The notes below the pieces were generated by a model. The model was not told the origin of the DNA, ran no database searches, and was given only the letters and a program-made list of their open reading frames with translations. A stretch of DNA of 23,911 bases, from the NCBI GenBank assembly GCA_036003885.1, contig DASYSA010000116.1:1-23911 (forward strand). The letters are read 5' to 3'. Source of the DNA: DASYSA01 sp036003885. GTDB taxonomy: Bacteria > Acidobacteriota > Blastocatellia > UBA7656. Made by a program: the position numbers and the translations under genes. The number at the start of each line of letters is the position of its first letter. The first letter of the stretch is position 1. Shown piece by piece: positions 14,322 to 22,675 of the stretch.

Positions 14322-15548
14322 ATGAGATCAGGCCTCAGGTGGAAGATCATTTATACAGCTGCCATCCTTTCGGCCGTTGTTTGGTTGGCCGCGTCGTCGG
14401 GGTTGGGCGGGCAGACGTCGGGCGCGGGGAGGCCCGCGCAGGATCGCAATTCTGGTCCTGGCGCCGGACCCGAGGTGATCAAACTCGGCGCAGCACTGCC
14501 CATGACGGGCCCACTATCCAGGATCGGCGTGGACGTCAAATCGGCTCTGGCGGCCTGTTTTGACGAGATCAGCTCGCGAGGCGGGATAAATGGGCGGAGG
14601 ATCGAACTTGTTGTTGAGGATTCGCGCGGGGAAGCAGCGGGTACAGACGAGGCGACTCGACGGTTGGTCGAGGAAAGGGGAGTCTTTGCGCTGGTCGGCA
14701 GCTTCGAACCGAAGGGAAGCGCCTCGACCAATGAATACCTGAGGCGCAGCGGAGTGCCTTTGGTGGGACCAGTCACGCTCTCCCCGGCGGCCACCAGTGC
14801 AGCCAATCGCTATGTGTTCTACCTGCTTCCAGGCTTCAGCGATCAGGCGCGTGTGCTGGTTGACTTCATAGGCGCCAAAGGCACGATCTCGCGGATTGCT
14901 GTTGTGTACACCATCGGCGAGTTCGATCAGGATGCGTTGACCGCGGTGAAAGCGCAGGCAAAGCTGTACACGATGTCGGTTGTGGCCGAGCAAAGATACA
15001 ATGCGGGGGCACTGTCGTCTCCGGCGCTGTTGCAGATGTTGGTTGAGGCCAGGCCCGACTGCATCCTGTTCTTCGGAATCGCCGCTGACTTCCTGGCGTT
15101 TGGAGAGGAGATGGAGCGAGCCAAATTGCAGGCGGTGCTGATGAGCTCGGCGGTCATGGTTGGTCGCGGAGCGTTCAGACTCCCACCTGGCATGGCAGTT
15201 CGAACATTTCTGTCGTTCCCGTCCTCCCTGCCCGGCCGCGAGGACTTCGCGCCCTTCCTGGGGCTTATGCAGAAGCGAGGTGTGCCGCTGCGCAGCGCCG
15301 CTTTTCAATCTGTTGCCTATGCAGCGGCCGCAATAATGGCCGAAGGCATTCGACAGGCCGGGAAGCAGTTGAGCCGCGATGGGCTGGTCAACGCACTGGA
15401 ACAACTACGCGGCTTTAAGACGGGGGTAATTCCGCCGGTGAGCTTCGGCCCAAATCGGAGGGTTGGCGCAGCCGGTTCATACGTAGTTGGAATTGACCTG
15501 GAGAACAAACAATACTTACCATTGAGCGACAGACTGGTGCCGAGGTAG
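14322..15548 (+). CDS. Periplasmic binding protein, type 1 (Leu/Ile/Val-binding, ABC transporter substrate-binding family)
   Basis: The protein has 408 residues from the ATG at 14322 (MRSGLRWKIIYTAAILSAVV), preceded by GGGAACGGA. A GTG at 14304 in frame lacks a ribosome site. An N-terminal hydrophobic segment (about 9-28) is a signal peptide or anchor, followed by a Gly/Pro-rich linker. The mature domain starts EVIKLGAALPMTGPLSRIGV and has SRGGINGRRIELVVEDS, ALVGSFEPKGS and GVPLVGP, the pattern of LivJ/LivK-type proteins. These bind small ligands such as amino acids, amides or aromatic acids in the periplasm. No permease or ATPase gene adjoins it, so its partner is elsewhere or it acts as a sensor. 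Ligand unknown. Confidence 0.85.
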   Translation: MRSGLRWKIIYTAAILSAVVWLAASSGLGGQTSGAGRPAQDRNSGPGAGPEVIKLGAALPMTGPLSRIGVDVKSALAACFDEISSRGGINGRRIELVVEDSRGEAAGTDEATRRLVEERGVFALVGSFEPKGSASTNEYLRRSGVPLVGPVTLSPAATSAANRYVFYLLPGFSDQARVLVDFIGAKGTISRIAVVYTIGEFDQDALTAVKAQAKLYTMSVVAEQRYNAGALSSPALLQMLVEARPDCILFFGIAADFLAFGEEMERAKLQAVLMSSAVMVGRGAFRLPPGMAVRTFLSFPSSLPGREDFAPFLGLMQKRGVPLRSAAFQSVAYAAAAIMAEGIRQAGKQLSRDGLVNALEQLRGFKTGVIPPVSFGPNRRVGAAGSYVVGIDLENKQYLPLSDRLVPR

Positions 15549-15605
15549 TATTCGGCTGGTATATTTAACGAAGGCGACGCTTGATCATCGACGCAGGGCG
15601 GCGCC

Positions 15606-15611
15606 AGGAGG
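15606..15611 (+). promoter_or_regulatory. Ribosome binding site of the SurA-DsbA-like fusion gene
   Basis: A perfect AGGAGG lies 4 nt before the ATG at 15616. It fixes the start and suggests efficient translation. Confidence 0.7.
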
Positions 15612-15615
15612 ATTA

Positions 15616-17187
15616 ATGATCAAGGCAACACTTCTTCTCATTATCGTAACGCTGGCGTTTGCGCCGGCCATGAAAGCAAAGAATCGCGGAGCTTCCGACA
15701 GTAGCCGCGCCCAGAGTGCGTCTCCCGTGCCTGCACAGGCACAGTCGAAAGGGTCCAGCGAGGTGAAGCCCGCAGCCAAGGAAGAAGACTGCGGCTGCGA
15801 TGGCAAGGTGCCTCCCGACGTTATCGCAATCGTGAACGGCGTGCAGGTTTCAAGCAAAGAGATAGACGATGCTATTAAGGATCGAGTCCAGGAGCTTCAG
15901 CGCCAGATCATCGATGCGCGAAAGCGAGAACTCGATCTCCAGATCAATACGAGGTTGCTCGAGGCTGAGGCTAAAAAACGCGGGATTCCCACAGCCAAAT
16001 TGATCGAGGTGGAGATCACCTCGAAGATCGCTCAACCCACCGAGGCCGAGGCGCAGGCGTTCTATGACCAGAACAAGAGTCGCATCGAGGGTGCATTCAA
16101 AGACGTTAAGGCAGATGTGATACGTTATCTGCTGGATCAGCGGAGAGGCGAACTTGCAGCGAGTCTCGCGAAGCGATTGCGCGGGGAGGCCAAGGTCAGC
16201 ATTCTGGTGCCCCCCGAAAGCGTGACGCCGCCTGCGACGCCGGCGGACCGCGCGCGGCTGCTGGCGACCGTCAACGGCGCACGGATAACCTCGGGAGACA
16301 TAGAGGACGCGCTGCTGCCGGCGGTCTCCAATGTCCAGGATCAGGTTCACGAGCTGCGCAAGACGCAACTCGACATGAAGATCAATGACGTCCTCCTCGA
16401 ACAGGAGGCCCAGAAGCGAAAAATCACTGCCAGGGCGCTTTTCGAGGCAGAGGTTCTATCAAAGATGAAGGGTGCGACCGATGCCGACGCGCAGAAGTTT
16501 TACCAGGAGAACAAAGAACGGATAACGGGCGAATTCGCCCAGTTAAAAGACCAGATCATCCAGTACTTGAAACAGCAGGAACAACAGGCCGTCGAAAAGA
16601 CGTTTGCGGATGGGTTGCGGCAGGCTGCGGCTGTGAAGGTGATGCTGGCGCCGCCCGAGGCGCCCGTTCTCAACATCTCGGTGGACGACCAGCCGGTGAA
16701 GGGGATAGCGACCGCTCCGGTCACGATAGTCGAGTTCACCGATTTCGAATGCCCGAGTTGCGCCAGGACCCAGCCCGTGCTCGAAGAGATCGTGAATGAA
16801 TACTCGGGCAAGGTGAGATTAGTGGTTCGCGACTTTCCTCTGGATCAACATACTCACGCGTTGAAGGCGGCGGAAGCGGCTGAGGCGGCCCGCGAGCAGG
16901 GTAAGTACTGGGAGTATACCGCGCTCATGTTTAAGAACCAGTCTGCGCTGGAGGTCGACAAACTTAAAGAGTATGCCACGCAGGTGGGTCTCGACCGTAA
17001 GCGTTTTGATCTCTCGCTCGACTCAGGCAAGTACAGCGACAAGGTCCAGCAAGACGTGCAAGACGGTTACAGACTGGGCGTCAACGCGACGCCGACCGTG
17101 TTCATCAACGGCCGAAAGATGAGGGAGCGGACGCCGGAGTTCCTGAAGTCGGTCATCGACGCCGCTCTGAAAGGTCCTGTAAAGTAG
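15616..17187 (+). CDS. Secreted fusion of two SurA/PpiC-type N-domain repeats and a DsbA-like thioredoxin domain
   Basis: The protein has 523 residues. An N-terminal hydrophobic segment (about 1-20) suggests export. A Ser/Ala/Pro-rich linker ends in a CGC (Cys59, Cys61). Residues about 66-200 and 214-346 are two similar repeats, each starting with an I/TVNG strand, then long helices, then an xxDAxAxxFYxxNKxRI-like segment. That pattern is typical of the chaperone half of SurA/PpiC peptidyl-prolyl isomerases, but no isomerase domain is present. Residues about 353-520 form a DsbA-like domain with active site Cys379-Pro-Ser-Cys382 (DFECPSC) and the cis-proline region ATPTVFING (Pro493). The likely role is to bind unfolded exported proteins and oxidise or isomerise their cysteines. 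The gene follows the binding-protein gene by 67 bp. Confidence 0.85.
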   Translation: MIKATLLLIIVTLAFAPAMKAKNRGASDSSRAQSASPVPAQAQSKGSSEVKPAAKEEDCGCDGKVPPDVIAIVNGVQVSSKEIDDAIKDRVQELQRQIIDARKRELDLQINTRLLEAEAKKRGIPTAKLIEVEITSKIAQPTEAEAQAFYDQNKSRIEGAFKDVKADVIRYLLDQRRGELAASLAKRLRGEAKVSILVPPESVTPPATPADRARLLATVNGARITSGDIEDALLPAVSNVQDQVHELRKTQLDMKINDVLLEQEAQKRKITARALFEAEVLSKMKGATDADAQKFYQENKERITGEFAQLKDQIIQYLKQQEQQAVEKTFADGLRQAAAVKVMLAPPEAPVLNISVDDQPVKGIATAPVTIVEFTDFECPSCARTQPVLEEIVNEYSGKVRLVVRDFPLDQHTHALKAAEAAEAAREQGKYWEYTALMFKNQSALEVDKLKEYATQVGLDRKRFDLSLDSGKYSDKVQQDVQDGYRLGVNATPTVFINGRKMRERTPEFLKSVIDAALKGPVK

Positions 17188-17211
17188 CTGAGCGTAACTG
17201 TCGATCGACTG

Positions 17212-17226
17212 CACGCTGGAAGCGTG
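17212..17226. other. Short hairpin between convergent genes
   Basis: CACGCT (17212-17217) and AGCGTG (17221-17226) pair perfectly around a 3-nt loop in the 51-bp gap between two convergent stop codons. There is no T-run on either strand, so it is at best a weak bidirectional terminator. Confidence 0.35.
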
Positions 17227-17238
17227 AGTACCCAGGCC

Positions 17239-19257
17239 TCAACTCCTTGCCGAGGCTGTCTTCATCTTCGTACGGATCTCTTCAAGGAATTGACGCTCTT
17301 TGGATGCATCCAGCGCCTGGGGCTGCATGTTCAGATACCTGGTCGCATTCTCTTCTGCTTCCTGGTATTTCTCTTTGCCGAAATATGCGTGGGCGATGAA
17401 CTTGTAGGTGTCTGGGAACGAGGGCTCCTGTTCGCGGGCGATCGCAAAATATCGGAGCGCGGTGTCGAAATCCCCCTCCTTCAAATACGTGAATCCGATA
17501 TGCAAATTGGCAAGCATCATATCAGGTCCGAGCTTTAGCGCCTGAGAGAAACACGAGCGCGCACGGGCGAAGTTCTTGATCTCGGTGTCGTAGGTGTAAG
17601 CGCGGCCCAATGTATCCCACAGCGGCGCATTTCGAGCATCGGTGTTCAAACCTTTCTCGCAAAGCCCGATTGCCCGGTCTATATGCGCCCGATCCGGGGT
17701 TGTTTTCGAAGCGACCTGGGTCTCGTACATAACCAGGTGGGCGGATGCCAGATTTGTAATAACAACCAGATTGTTCGGCTCGATCTCCATATATCGCTCG
17801 AACGCATCGATTGCCTGGCGAATCCGCTGATGTTTGATCTCGTGGTGCCCGAGTATGAAGTAGGGCATCGTCTGATCGGAGGCAACCTCGACGCCGTGAT
17901 TCCAGAGATCGTCATCGCTATTCCAGACAGGATTCTGCGCCAGTGTCTTGCCCGATAGAACCGCCACAACAAGAATACCGGTGATTGCCTGCGCCATCGC
18001 ACGGTTCCTGACCATGAACCATCGTTCGAGCGGAATCTTTGCGAGTCCCATCGCGACCAGGAGCGAGAACCCGATCGAAGACGTATACACGTAGCGTTCC
18101 TGTACCATGAAGTCCTGTCCGAACGCGCTTAGATTCAGCACCGGCAGCAGGTGAATCCCGAACCATAGAATAGCGAACCGCGCAACGGTCGACCTGCGCA
18201 AAGGCAACACCGCTGCCACCAGCCCAATAAGGCCAATCAGAGGCAATATGAAACGAACGTCAAACGGGCTACCGACCAGCGGAGTGGCATGAAAGAGCGA
18301 CAGGTTGGCGGGCCACACAAGAAGTCCCAGGTATTTCCAGATCACAAGCGGTATAGTCATCAGCACGTGCACCAACGGATAGTTTGTGTACTTGATGTCG
18401 TTGAGGACGAATCCGAGAGCGAAGTATCTCATCGCAAAATAAGCGACTGAGATCGTCAGGAATATGACGGTGTAGAAGATGGCCGGTTTAAGGCGTTCAC
18501 GCAGGCTCTTGTCGCGATTTGCGATGAGCAGCTCATAGGCGCCTATGAAGATCGGAAACGCGATCGCGGGCTCCTTGGTAAAGGCGCCCACAAGGAAAAG
18601 AGACAGAGACCAAACCAACCGCTTCTTGTCTCCGCTCTCACGGTAGAGCAGGTAGAAGTACATCGACGAGAGCAGGAATACGGCGAGGAATGGGTCGGTA
18701 ACGCCGGAAATCCAGGCTACGGACTCGCTGCGCAGCGGGTGCACAGCAAACAAGAGGGCAGCTATCGCGGCGAGACGAAGGTTCCCGGTAACTTTTTCCA
18801 ACACGAGAAAAGCAAGGTAGACCGCGAGCAGGTGAACAAGAATGCTCACGAGGTGCCACCACCAGGCGTTGCGCTCCGATGTACTTCCCTCAACCGCGGC
18901 TGGGAACAACTGCCAGGTGGTCATCAGGAAGATCGTAAACACGGGGCGGTAGTAGGGAGTGGTCGGCCCCGCCTGTTTAGCAGGGTCCTCATCCTGGAGC
19001 ACGCGCCAGAACCAGACTTCTTTCGTCAGCGCCGTAGGCAGGTTCGAGAAGCTGCGGATCACTTCGTTTTGGAGTATTTGGGTCCTGTCATCGTAGGCAA
19101 AGCCATTGCCAAGAGAGTTGCAAAATACCAGAAACGTAACGGCTAAAATGCCACCAATTGTAAGGTTCCGAATTACGCTCGAATTGTGTGCCGAGGCTGG
19201 CGACTCGACCTGGGCCGGTTCAGCACTCGCCGGCCTTTTCCGTTTCTTGTTTCTCAT
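17239..19257 (-). CDS. TMTC-like membrane glycosyltransferase with C-terminal TPR repeats
   Basis: The protein has 672 residues. After a basic N-terminus come about ten transmembrane segments. The first extracytoplasmic loop has FAYDDRTQILQN (Asp56-Asp57), followed later by TPYYRPVF and by HPLRSESVAWISGVTDPF, the layout seen in bacterial relatives of TMTC protein O-mannosyltransferases (GT-C fold). Residues about 455-655 are TPR repeats (for example AIDAFERYMEIEPNNL and ALRYFAIAREQEPSFPDTYK). The protein would transfer a sugar from a lipid carrier to an exported acceptor, with the TPR domain binding the acceptor or partners. It converges on the SurA-DsbA gene. Acceptor and donor are unknown. 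Confidence 0.8.
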   Translation of the reverse strand: MRNKKRKRPASAEPAQVESPASAHNSSVIRNLTIGGILAVTFLVFCNSLGNGFAYDDRTQILQNEVIRSFSNLPTALTKEVWFWRVLQDEDPAKQAGPTTPYYRPVFTIFLMTTWQLFPAAVEGSTSERNAWWWHLVSILVHLLAVYLAFLVLEKVTGNLRLAAIAALLFAVHPLRSESVAWISGVTDPFLAVFLLSSMYFYLLYRESGDKKRLVWSLSLFLVGAFTKEPAIAFPIFIGAYELLIANRDKSLRERLKPAIFYTVIFLTISVAYFAMRYFALGFVLNDIKYTNYPLVHVLMTIPLVIWKYLGLLVWPANLSLFHATPLVGSPFDVRFILPLIGLIGLVAAVLPLRRSTVARFAILWFGIHLLPVLNLSAFGQDFMVQERYVYTSSIGFSLLVAMGLAKIPLERWFMVRNRAMAQAITGILVVAVLSGKTLAQNPVWNSDDDLWNHGVEVASDQTMPYFILGHHEIKHQRIRQAIDAFERYMEIEPNNLVVITNLASAHLVMYETQVASKTTPDRAHIDRAIGLCEKGLNTDARNAPLWDTLGRAYTYDTEIKNFARARSCFSQALKLGPDMMLANLHIGFTYLKEGDFDTALRYFAIAREQEPSFPDTYKFIAHAYFGKEKYQEAEENATRYLNMQPQALDASKERQFLEEIRTKMKTASARS

Positions 19258-19354
19258 TCGCTATCCGTGCGGGTTTGATTTCTTGTGAGGTACGCAGCTC
19301 TCATTTTATGACGAGCGAAAATGCTATCGCGAGGCAAGAACGGGTGTCAACAGT

Positions 19355-19454
19355 GGGGTTTCAGGTTTCGGGTTTTGAGTTTTGAGTTTCGGGTTTCGAG
19401 CTATGGCCCCTGGCTTGTCGAAAAGACGGAACCATAAACTCGAAACCCGAAACC
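19355..19454. repeat. Heptamer foldback array, GAAACCC/GGGTTTC dialect
   Basis: Left arm 19355-19400 has units of the GGGTTTC/GAGTTTC/GAGTTTT type. Right arm 19437-19454 has GAAACTC- and GAAACCC-type units in the opposite orientation (AAACTCGAAACCCGAAACC). The centre is about 36 nt. It lies in the 201-bp gap between the TMTC-like gene and the sigma-54 activator, ending 4 bp from the activator's stop. The rest of the gap (19258-19354) shows nothing that I recognise. Confidence 0.85.
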
Positions 19455-19458
19455 TTTC

Positions 19459-22400
19459 TTAATTCTCGAAATTGAACCGTCCCATCTTCATATAAAGCCC
19501 TTTTCGAGAGATGCCCAACTCCTTTGCCGCTTTCATAACGCTGCCGTCGGATCGGCGAAGCGCATCCCGGATCATCCTTCTCTCCAGTTCCTTGACCGCC
19601 TCCAGGAGCGTTGCGTCGCCGCCAACCTCAACCGCCGCAGGTTTCGGTTTCTCGGATGGGCTTTGTGCCTGTCTCTCGACCGGCTGAATTTCGGTGCTCG
19701 CCCGCACGATCTCGGGTGACAACCCGTCGGTGCCAGCCACCGTTCCCGACTCGGTGTAAGCCACCAAACGTCGAACCTCGTTGCACAACTGGCGCACGTT
19801 TCCCGGCCAGTCATAGACCACCATTAAGTCGACGGCCTCCTCGGACAACTGGATATCATTCTTTGCGGCCTCTTCCTGATAGAGCTTCAAGTAGTAGTCG
19901 AGCAGGGCAGGTATCTCTTCGCGGCGCTCTCTCAGCGGAGGCACATGAATGCGAATGACGTTGAGGCGATGAAACAGGTCCTCGCGGAATCTGCCTTCTG
20001 CAACCGCCTTCTCGAGCTTAGAGTTGGTTGCTGCGACCACACGCACATCAACCTGTACGGGCTCGTTCTCGCCCAGCGGCTGTATCTCTCCTTCCTGCAG
20101 GAAGCGAAGCAGCTTTGGCTGAAGCTCGAGCGGCAAATCGCCGATCTCATCCAGGAAGATCGTTCCCCGCTCAGCCGCCCGGACGATGCCGGGATTGTTC
20201 TCGGTCGCCCCGGTGAATGCGCCCTTGCGATAGCCGAAGAGCTGGCTTTCGGTCATCTCACGCGGCGATGCCGAACAGTTGAAAGGCACAAAGGTGTTGT
20301 AGCGTCGCGTCGAACCCGCGTGCACTGCGCGCGCTATCAGCTCTTTTCCGGTGCCCGACTCACCGGTGATCAGAACGGTGACATCGGAAGATCGAATCTT
20401 GTGAATCTGTTCGATCACCCTGGTCATGGCGCGAGAAGCGCAGATAAAGCCGGGCAACTCAACCTCCGTCAATCTGCGTGTGAGATCGAAGACCTGCGTG
20501 CGCCGGCTCTTGACCTTGAGCGAATAAGCCTCGAGGCCCTGTTCGACCAACCTGAGAAGGGGCTCGAGGGTAACCCTGCGAGAGATGAAGCGCGGGGATG
20601 CCGGGTCGATGATCCTTAGAAGGAACTCGGTCTGGCTGCCGCCGGAGAAGGAAAAGACGAAATTCGCGGCGTAGTCTTTTTCGGGCAGGGCGGCCAGGAA
20701 TGCATTGGCCGTCTCAAGGCGCGATTCGTCCAGACCGACCGCCGCCGCGACTTTCATAGTGGGTAACCTGGCTCCTCCGTCTCGATCCTCTTCGACTTGA
20801 ACCACGAACGCTCCTCCGGCCTGAGCCTGGTCGCGAGCGATTGAGGCCATCTCGTGAAGGAGCAGGTCCCGCGAGACCGAAGCTTGCACCAGGCGATTGA
20901 TCGTAAATCCATCGAGCACCGAGGCCAGTTCAAGTTCCAATTGCCCCGCCTCTCCGCGACCGCTCGAGTGCCCGGTGAGTCCTGCAACGAGCGGCTGGCT
21001 TAAGCTTGCGCTTGCACCCAGCGCTGCCCCGGCGCTGTTTATCGAGTGGAGATAGTCTGCGGCCTGCTGTTCGTCGCTCCGAGCGCCAAGCCTCTCAAAG
21101 ACAGCGCGCGCCTGCTCGACCTCGCCGATCGCTTCATCGAGGCGGTGCTGCTTCTCGAGCAGCCGGGCGAGCGCGACCCGGTTTACCGCGCACTCGTACA
21201 TGTTTCCTCGAATCTCGAAGCTGGAGGTGCTTTGAGCCAACGACTGAATCGCCGCACTGAGGAAACCATCCGCGGCTTCCATCTTCGACTGTATTCGCAT
21301 CATCAGGCCCCAGGTGAGCATGTTGGGCGACTCGTGCATTGCTGACCGGACCCCGTTCACAATCGCGCGCCCCTGATCGATGTCGTTCTTTTGCAGCAGA
21401 GCGTCGGCAAGCAGCAACTGTGCGCTATAGATCAAGCGAGCGTCGCCCGCCCGACTGCAAATCTCGATAGCGCGATTGAAGTGGCCGATCGCCTCATCAA
21501 GGTGATTCTTGAGCAGGCAACAACGGCCGAGCGTCGTTCGGGTGCTCACTTCGCACCATTCTCCGGTCCTTGTCGAGCTCAACACGCCAAGCGATTCGGC
21601 CAACAGCCGGTCGGCCTCTTCAAAGTCTCCTCTGAGGAGGCACAGTTGCGCCATCGTATCGAGCGCGCCACCGTAGTTGACCGGCGACAGAGTTCTGAGC
21701 GCATCGATGGATTGCTGCAGCATTTGTTCGGCTCTGTCCCACTCACCGAGCCATAACAGCTTGTCGGCGTAGTTGTTCCTGTTGACGGCCAGGTAGGTCG
21801 CATTGCCTCCCCTGCTGAAATGGTCTATGCACTTTTCCCACGACTCAAGCGCCCTGCTGGTCGAGCCGAGATGATCGTAACTGATCGCGATGTACATGTA
21901 AGCGCGGCCCAGCAAATCGTGCTCGTCTTTGTCGCCGATGATCGTCAGGGCCTGGTTGAGCGACGTGACGCCGCTGCGATAGTCTCCTTCGTAAGCCGTG
22001 ATGTAGCCGATGTTGATGTAAGACTCGGCGAGCCGCCGCCAATCGCCCGTTTGCCGGTAGTGCTTGAGCGCAGCCGAGTAGTGATCTCGGGCGATCCGCC
22101 CCTCGGAGAAATTTCTGTAGGCCCGCCCCAGCCCGAACGAGCAGGCGCCCATGCCCGCGGCATCACTCAACCGCTCAGCGATCTGCATCGCCTGATTGAA
22201 AGAAGCAATCGCACGGGGAATGTCGTCGTTGAGTGAGTAGCCCCATCCCAGCCTTATGAGCATCAGCATCTGGAGACGCTCGGAGAGGCGAGAGAACTCC
22301 TGGGGCTTTTCGTAGCGCGCTACGACCTCCAGCTGTTCGCGATAGAGGCTGCGCTTTTCGAGGGCCTCGCTGAGCCGGCATCTCACAAGAGCTTCTTCTT

Positions 22401-22542
22401 CGGCCGATCGCGTGCCGATGCGCAGGGCTGCGCGGAACTCGGTAACCGCATCTTCGAAGCGGGTCTCTTCGAGCGCGCGCTGGCCGGCCGCGATCACGGC
22501 CTCGACAGGGTCCTTTCCACTGGGATTTCTCCTGGGTGGCAT
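19459..22542 (-). CDS. Sigma-54-dependent transcriptional activator with N-terminal TPR array
   Basis: The protein has 1027 residues from the ATG at 22542 (MPPRRNPSGKDP). The frame stays open to 22632, but the extra 30 residues are read from a heptamer repeat array and are unlikely to be real. Residues about 15-510 are TPR-like helical repeats, and about 530-690 a weak GAF-like region. The AAA+ sigma-54 domain has Walker A GESGTGKE (about 727), GAFTGA (about 774) that contacts sigma-54, and Walker B GTIFLDEIGD. The C-terminal 45 residues are a Fis-type helix-turn-helix (AAKELGISRKGLYMKM). There is no response-regulator receiver, so the input probably comes through protein or ligand binding at the TPR/GAF part. 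Target genes are unknown. A paralogue lies immediately upstream. Confidence 0.93.
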   Translation of the reverse strand: MPPRRNPSGKDPVEAVIAAGQRALEETRFEDAVTEFRAALRIGTRSAEEEALVRCRLSEALEKRSLYREQLEVVARYEKPQEFSRLSERLQMLMLIRLGWGYSLNDDIPRAIASFNQAMQIAERLSDAAGMGACSFGLGRAYRNFSEGRIARDHYSAALKHYRQTGDWRRLAESYINIGYITAYEGDYRSGVTSLNQALTIIGDKDEHDLLGRAYMYIAISYDHLGSTSRALESWEKCIDHFSRGGNATYLAVNRNNYADKLLWLGEWDRAEQMLQQSIDALRTLSPVNYGGALDTMAQLCLLRGDFEEADRLLAESLGVLSSTRTGEWCEVSTRTTLGRCCLLKNHLDEAIGHFNRAIEICSRAGDARLIYSAQLLLADALLQKNDIDQGRAIVNGVRSAMHESPNMLTWGLMMRIQSKMEAADGFLSAAIQSLAQSTSSFEIRGNMYECAVNRVALARLLEKQHRLDEAIGEVEQARAVFERLGARSDEQQAADYLHSINSAGAALGASASLSQPLVAGLTGHSSGRGEAGQLELELASVLDGFTINRLVQASVSRDLLLHEMASIARDQAQAGGAFVVQVEEDRDGGARLPTMKVAAAVGLDESRLETANAFLAALPEKDYAANFVFSFSGGSQTEFLLRIIDPASPRFISRRVTLEPLLRLVEQGLEAYSLKVKSRRTQVFDLTRRLTEVELPGFICASRAMTRVIEQIHKIRSSDVTVLITGESGTGKELIARAVHAGSTRRYNTFVPFNCSASPREMTESQLFGYRKGAFTGATENNPGIVRAAERGTIFLDEIGDLPLELQPKLLRFLQEGEIQPLGENEPVQVDVRVVAATNSKLEKAVAEGRFREDLFHRLNVIRIHVPPLRERREEIPALLDYYLKLYQEEAAKNDIQLSEEAVDLMVVYDWPGNVRQLCNEVRRLVAYTESGTVAGTDGLSPEIVRASTEIQPVERQAQSPSEKPKPAAVEVGGDATLLEAVKELERRMIRDALRRSDGSVMKAAKELGISRKGLYMKMGRFNFEN

Positions 22543-22553
22543 ACTAAAAACCA

Positions 22554-22667
22554 GGTTTCGGGTTTCGGGTTTCGAGTTTCCGGTTTCGAGTTTGTGGTTA
22601 TGGTAAAACGAGAATCGAGAAAGCAGAATCACAAACCCGAAACTCGAAACCCGAAACCCGAAACCGG
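22554..22667. repeat. Heptamer foldback array between the two sigma-54 activator genes
   Basis: Left arm 22554-22600 and right arm 22630-22667 are reverse complements over about five heptamer units (GGTTTCGGGTTTCGGGTTTC and continuing GAGTTTC). The left arm carries one extra CGAGTTT unit before the shared GTG end, and one further base differs. The loop is about 30 nt. It lies between the start of one activator gene and the stop of its paralogue. Confidence 0.9.
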
Positions 22668-22675
22668 TACTCCGA

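Noticed and set aside
14084..14350. Minus-strand open frame between ETF-QO and the binding-protein gene
   Set aside because: It overlaps both neighbours on the opposite strand and shows no recognisable protein features.
17212..17226. Hairpin as a Rho-independent terminator for the convergent genes
   Set aside because: The stem is only 6 bp and no T-run follows on either strand; kept only as a weak structural feature.
17224..17538. Plus-strand open frame after the SurA-DsbA gene
   Set aside because: It is antisense to the TPR region of the TMTC-like gene and has no domain features.
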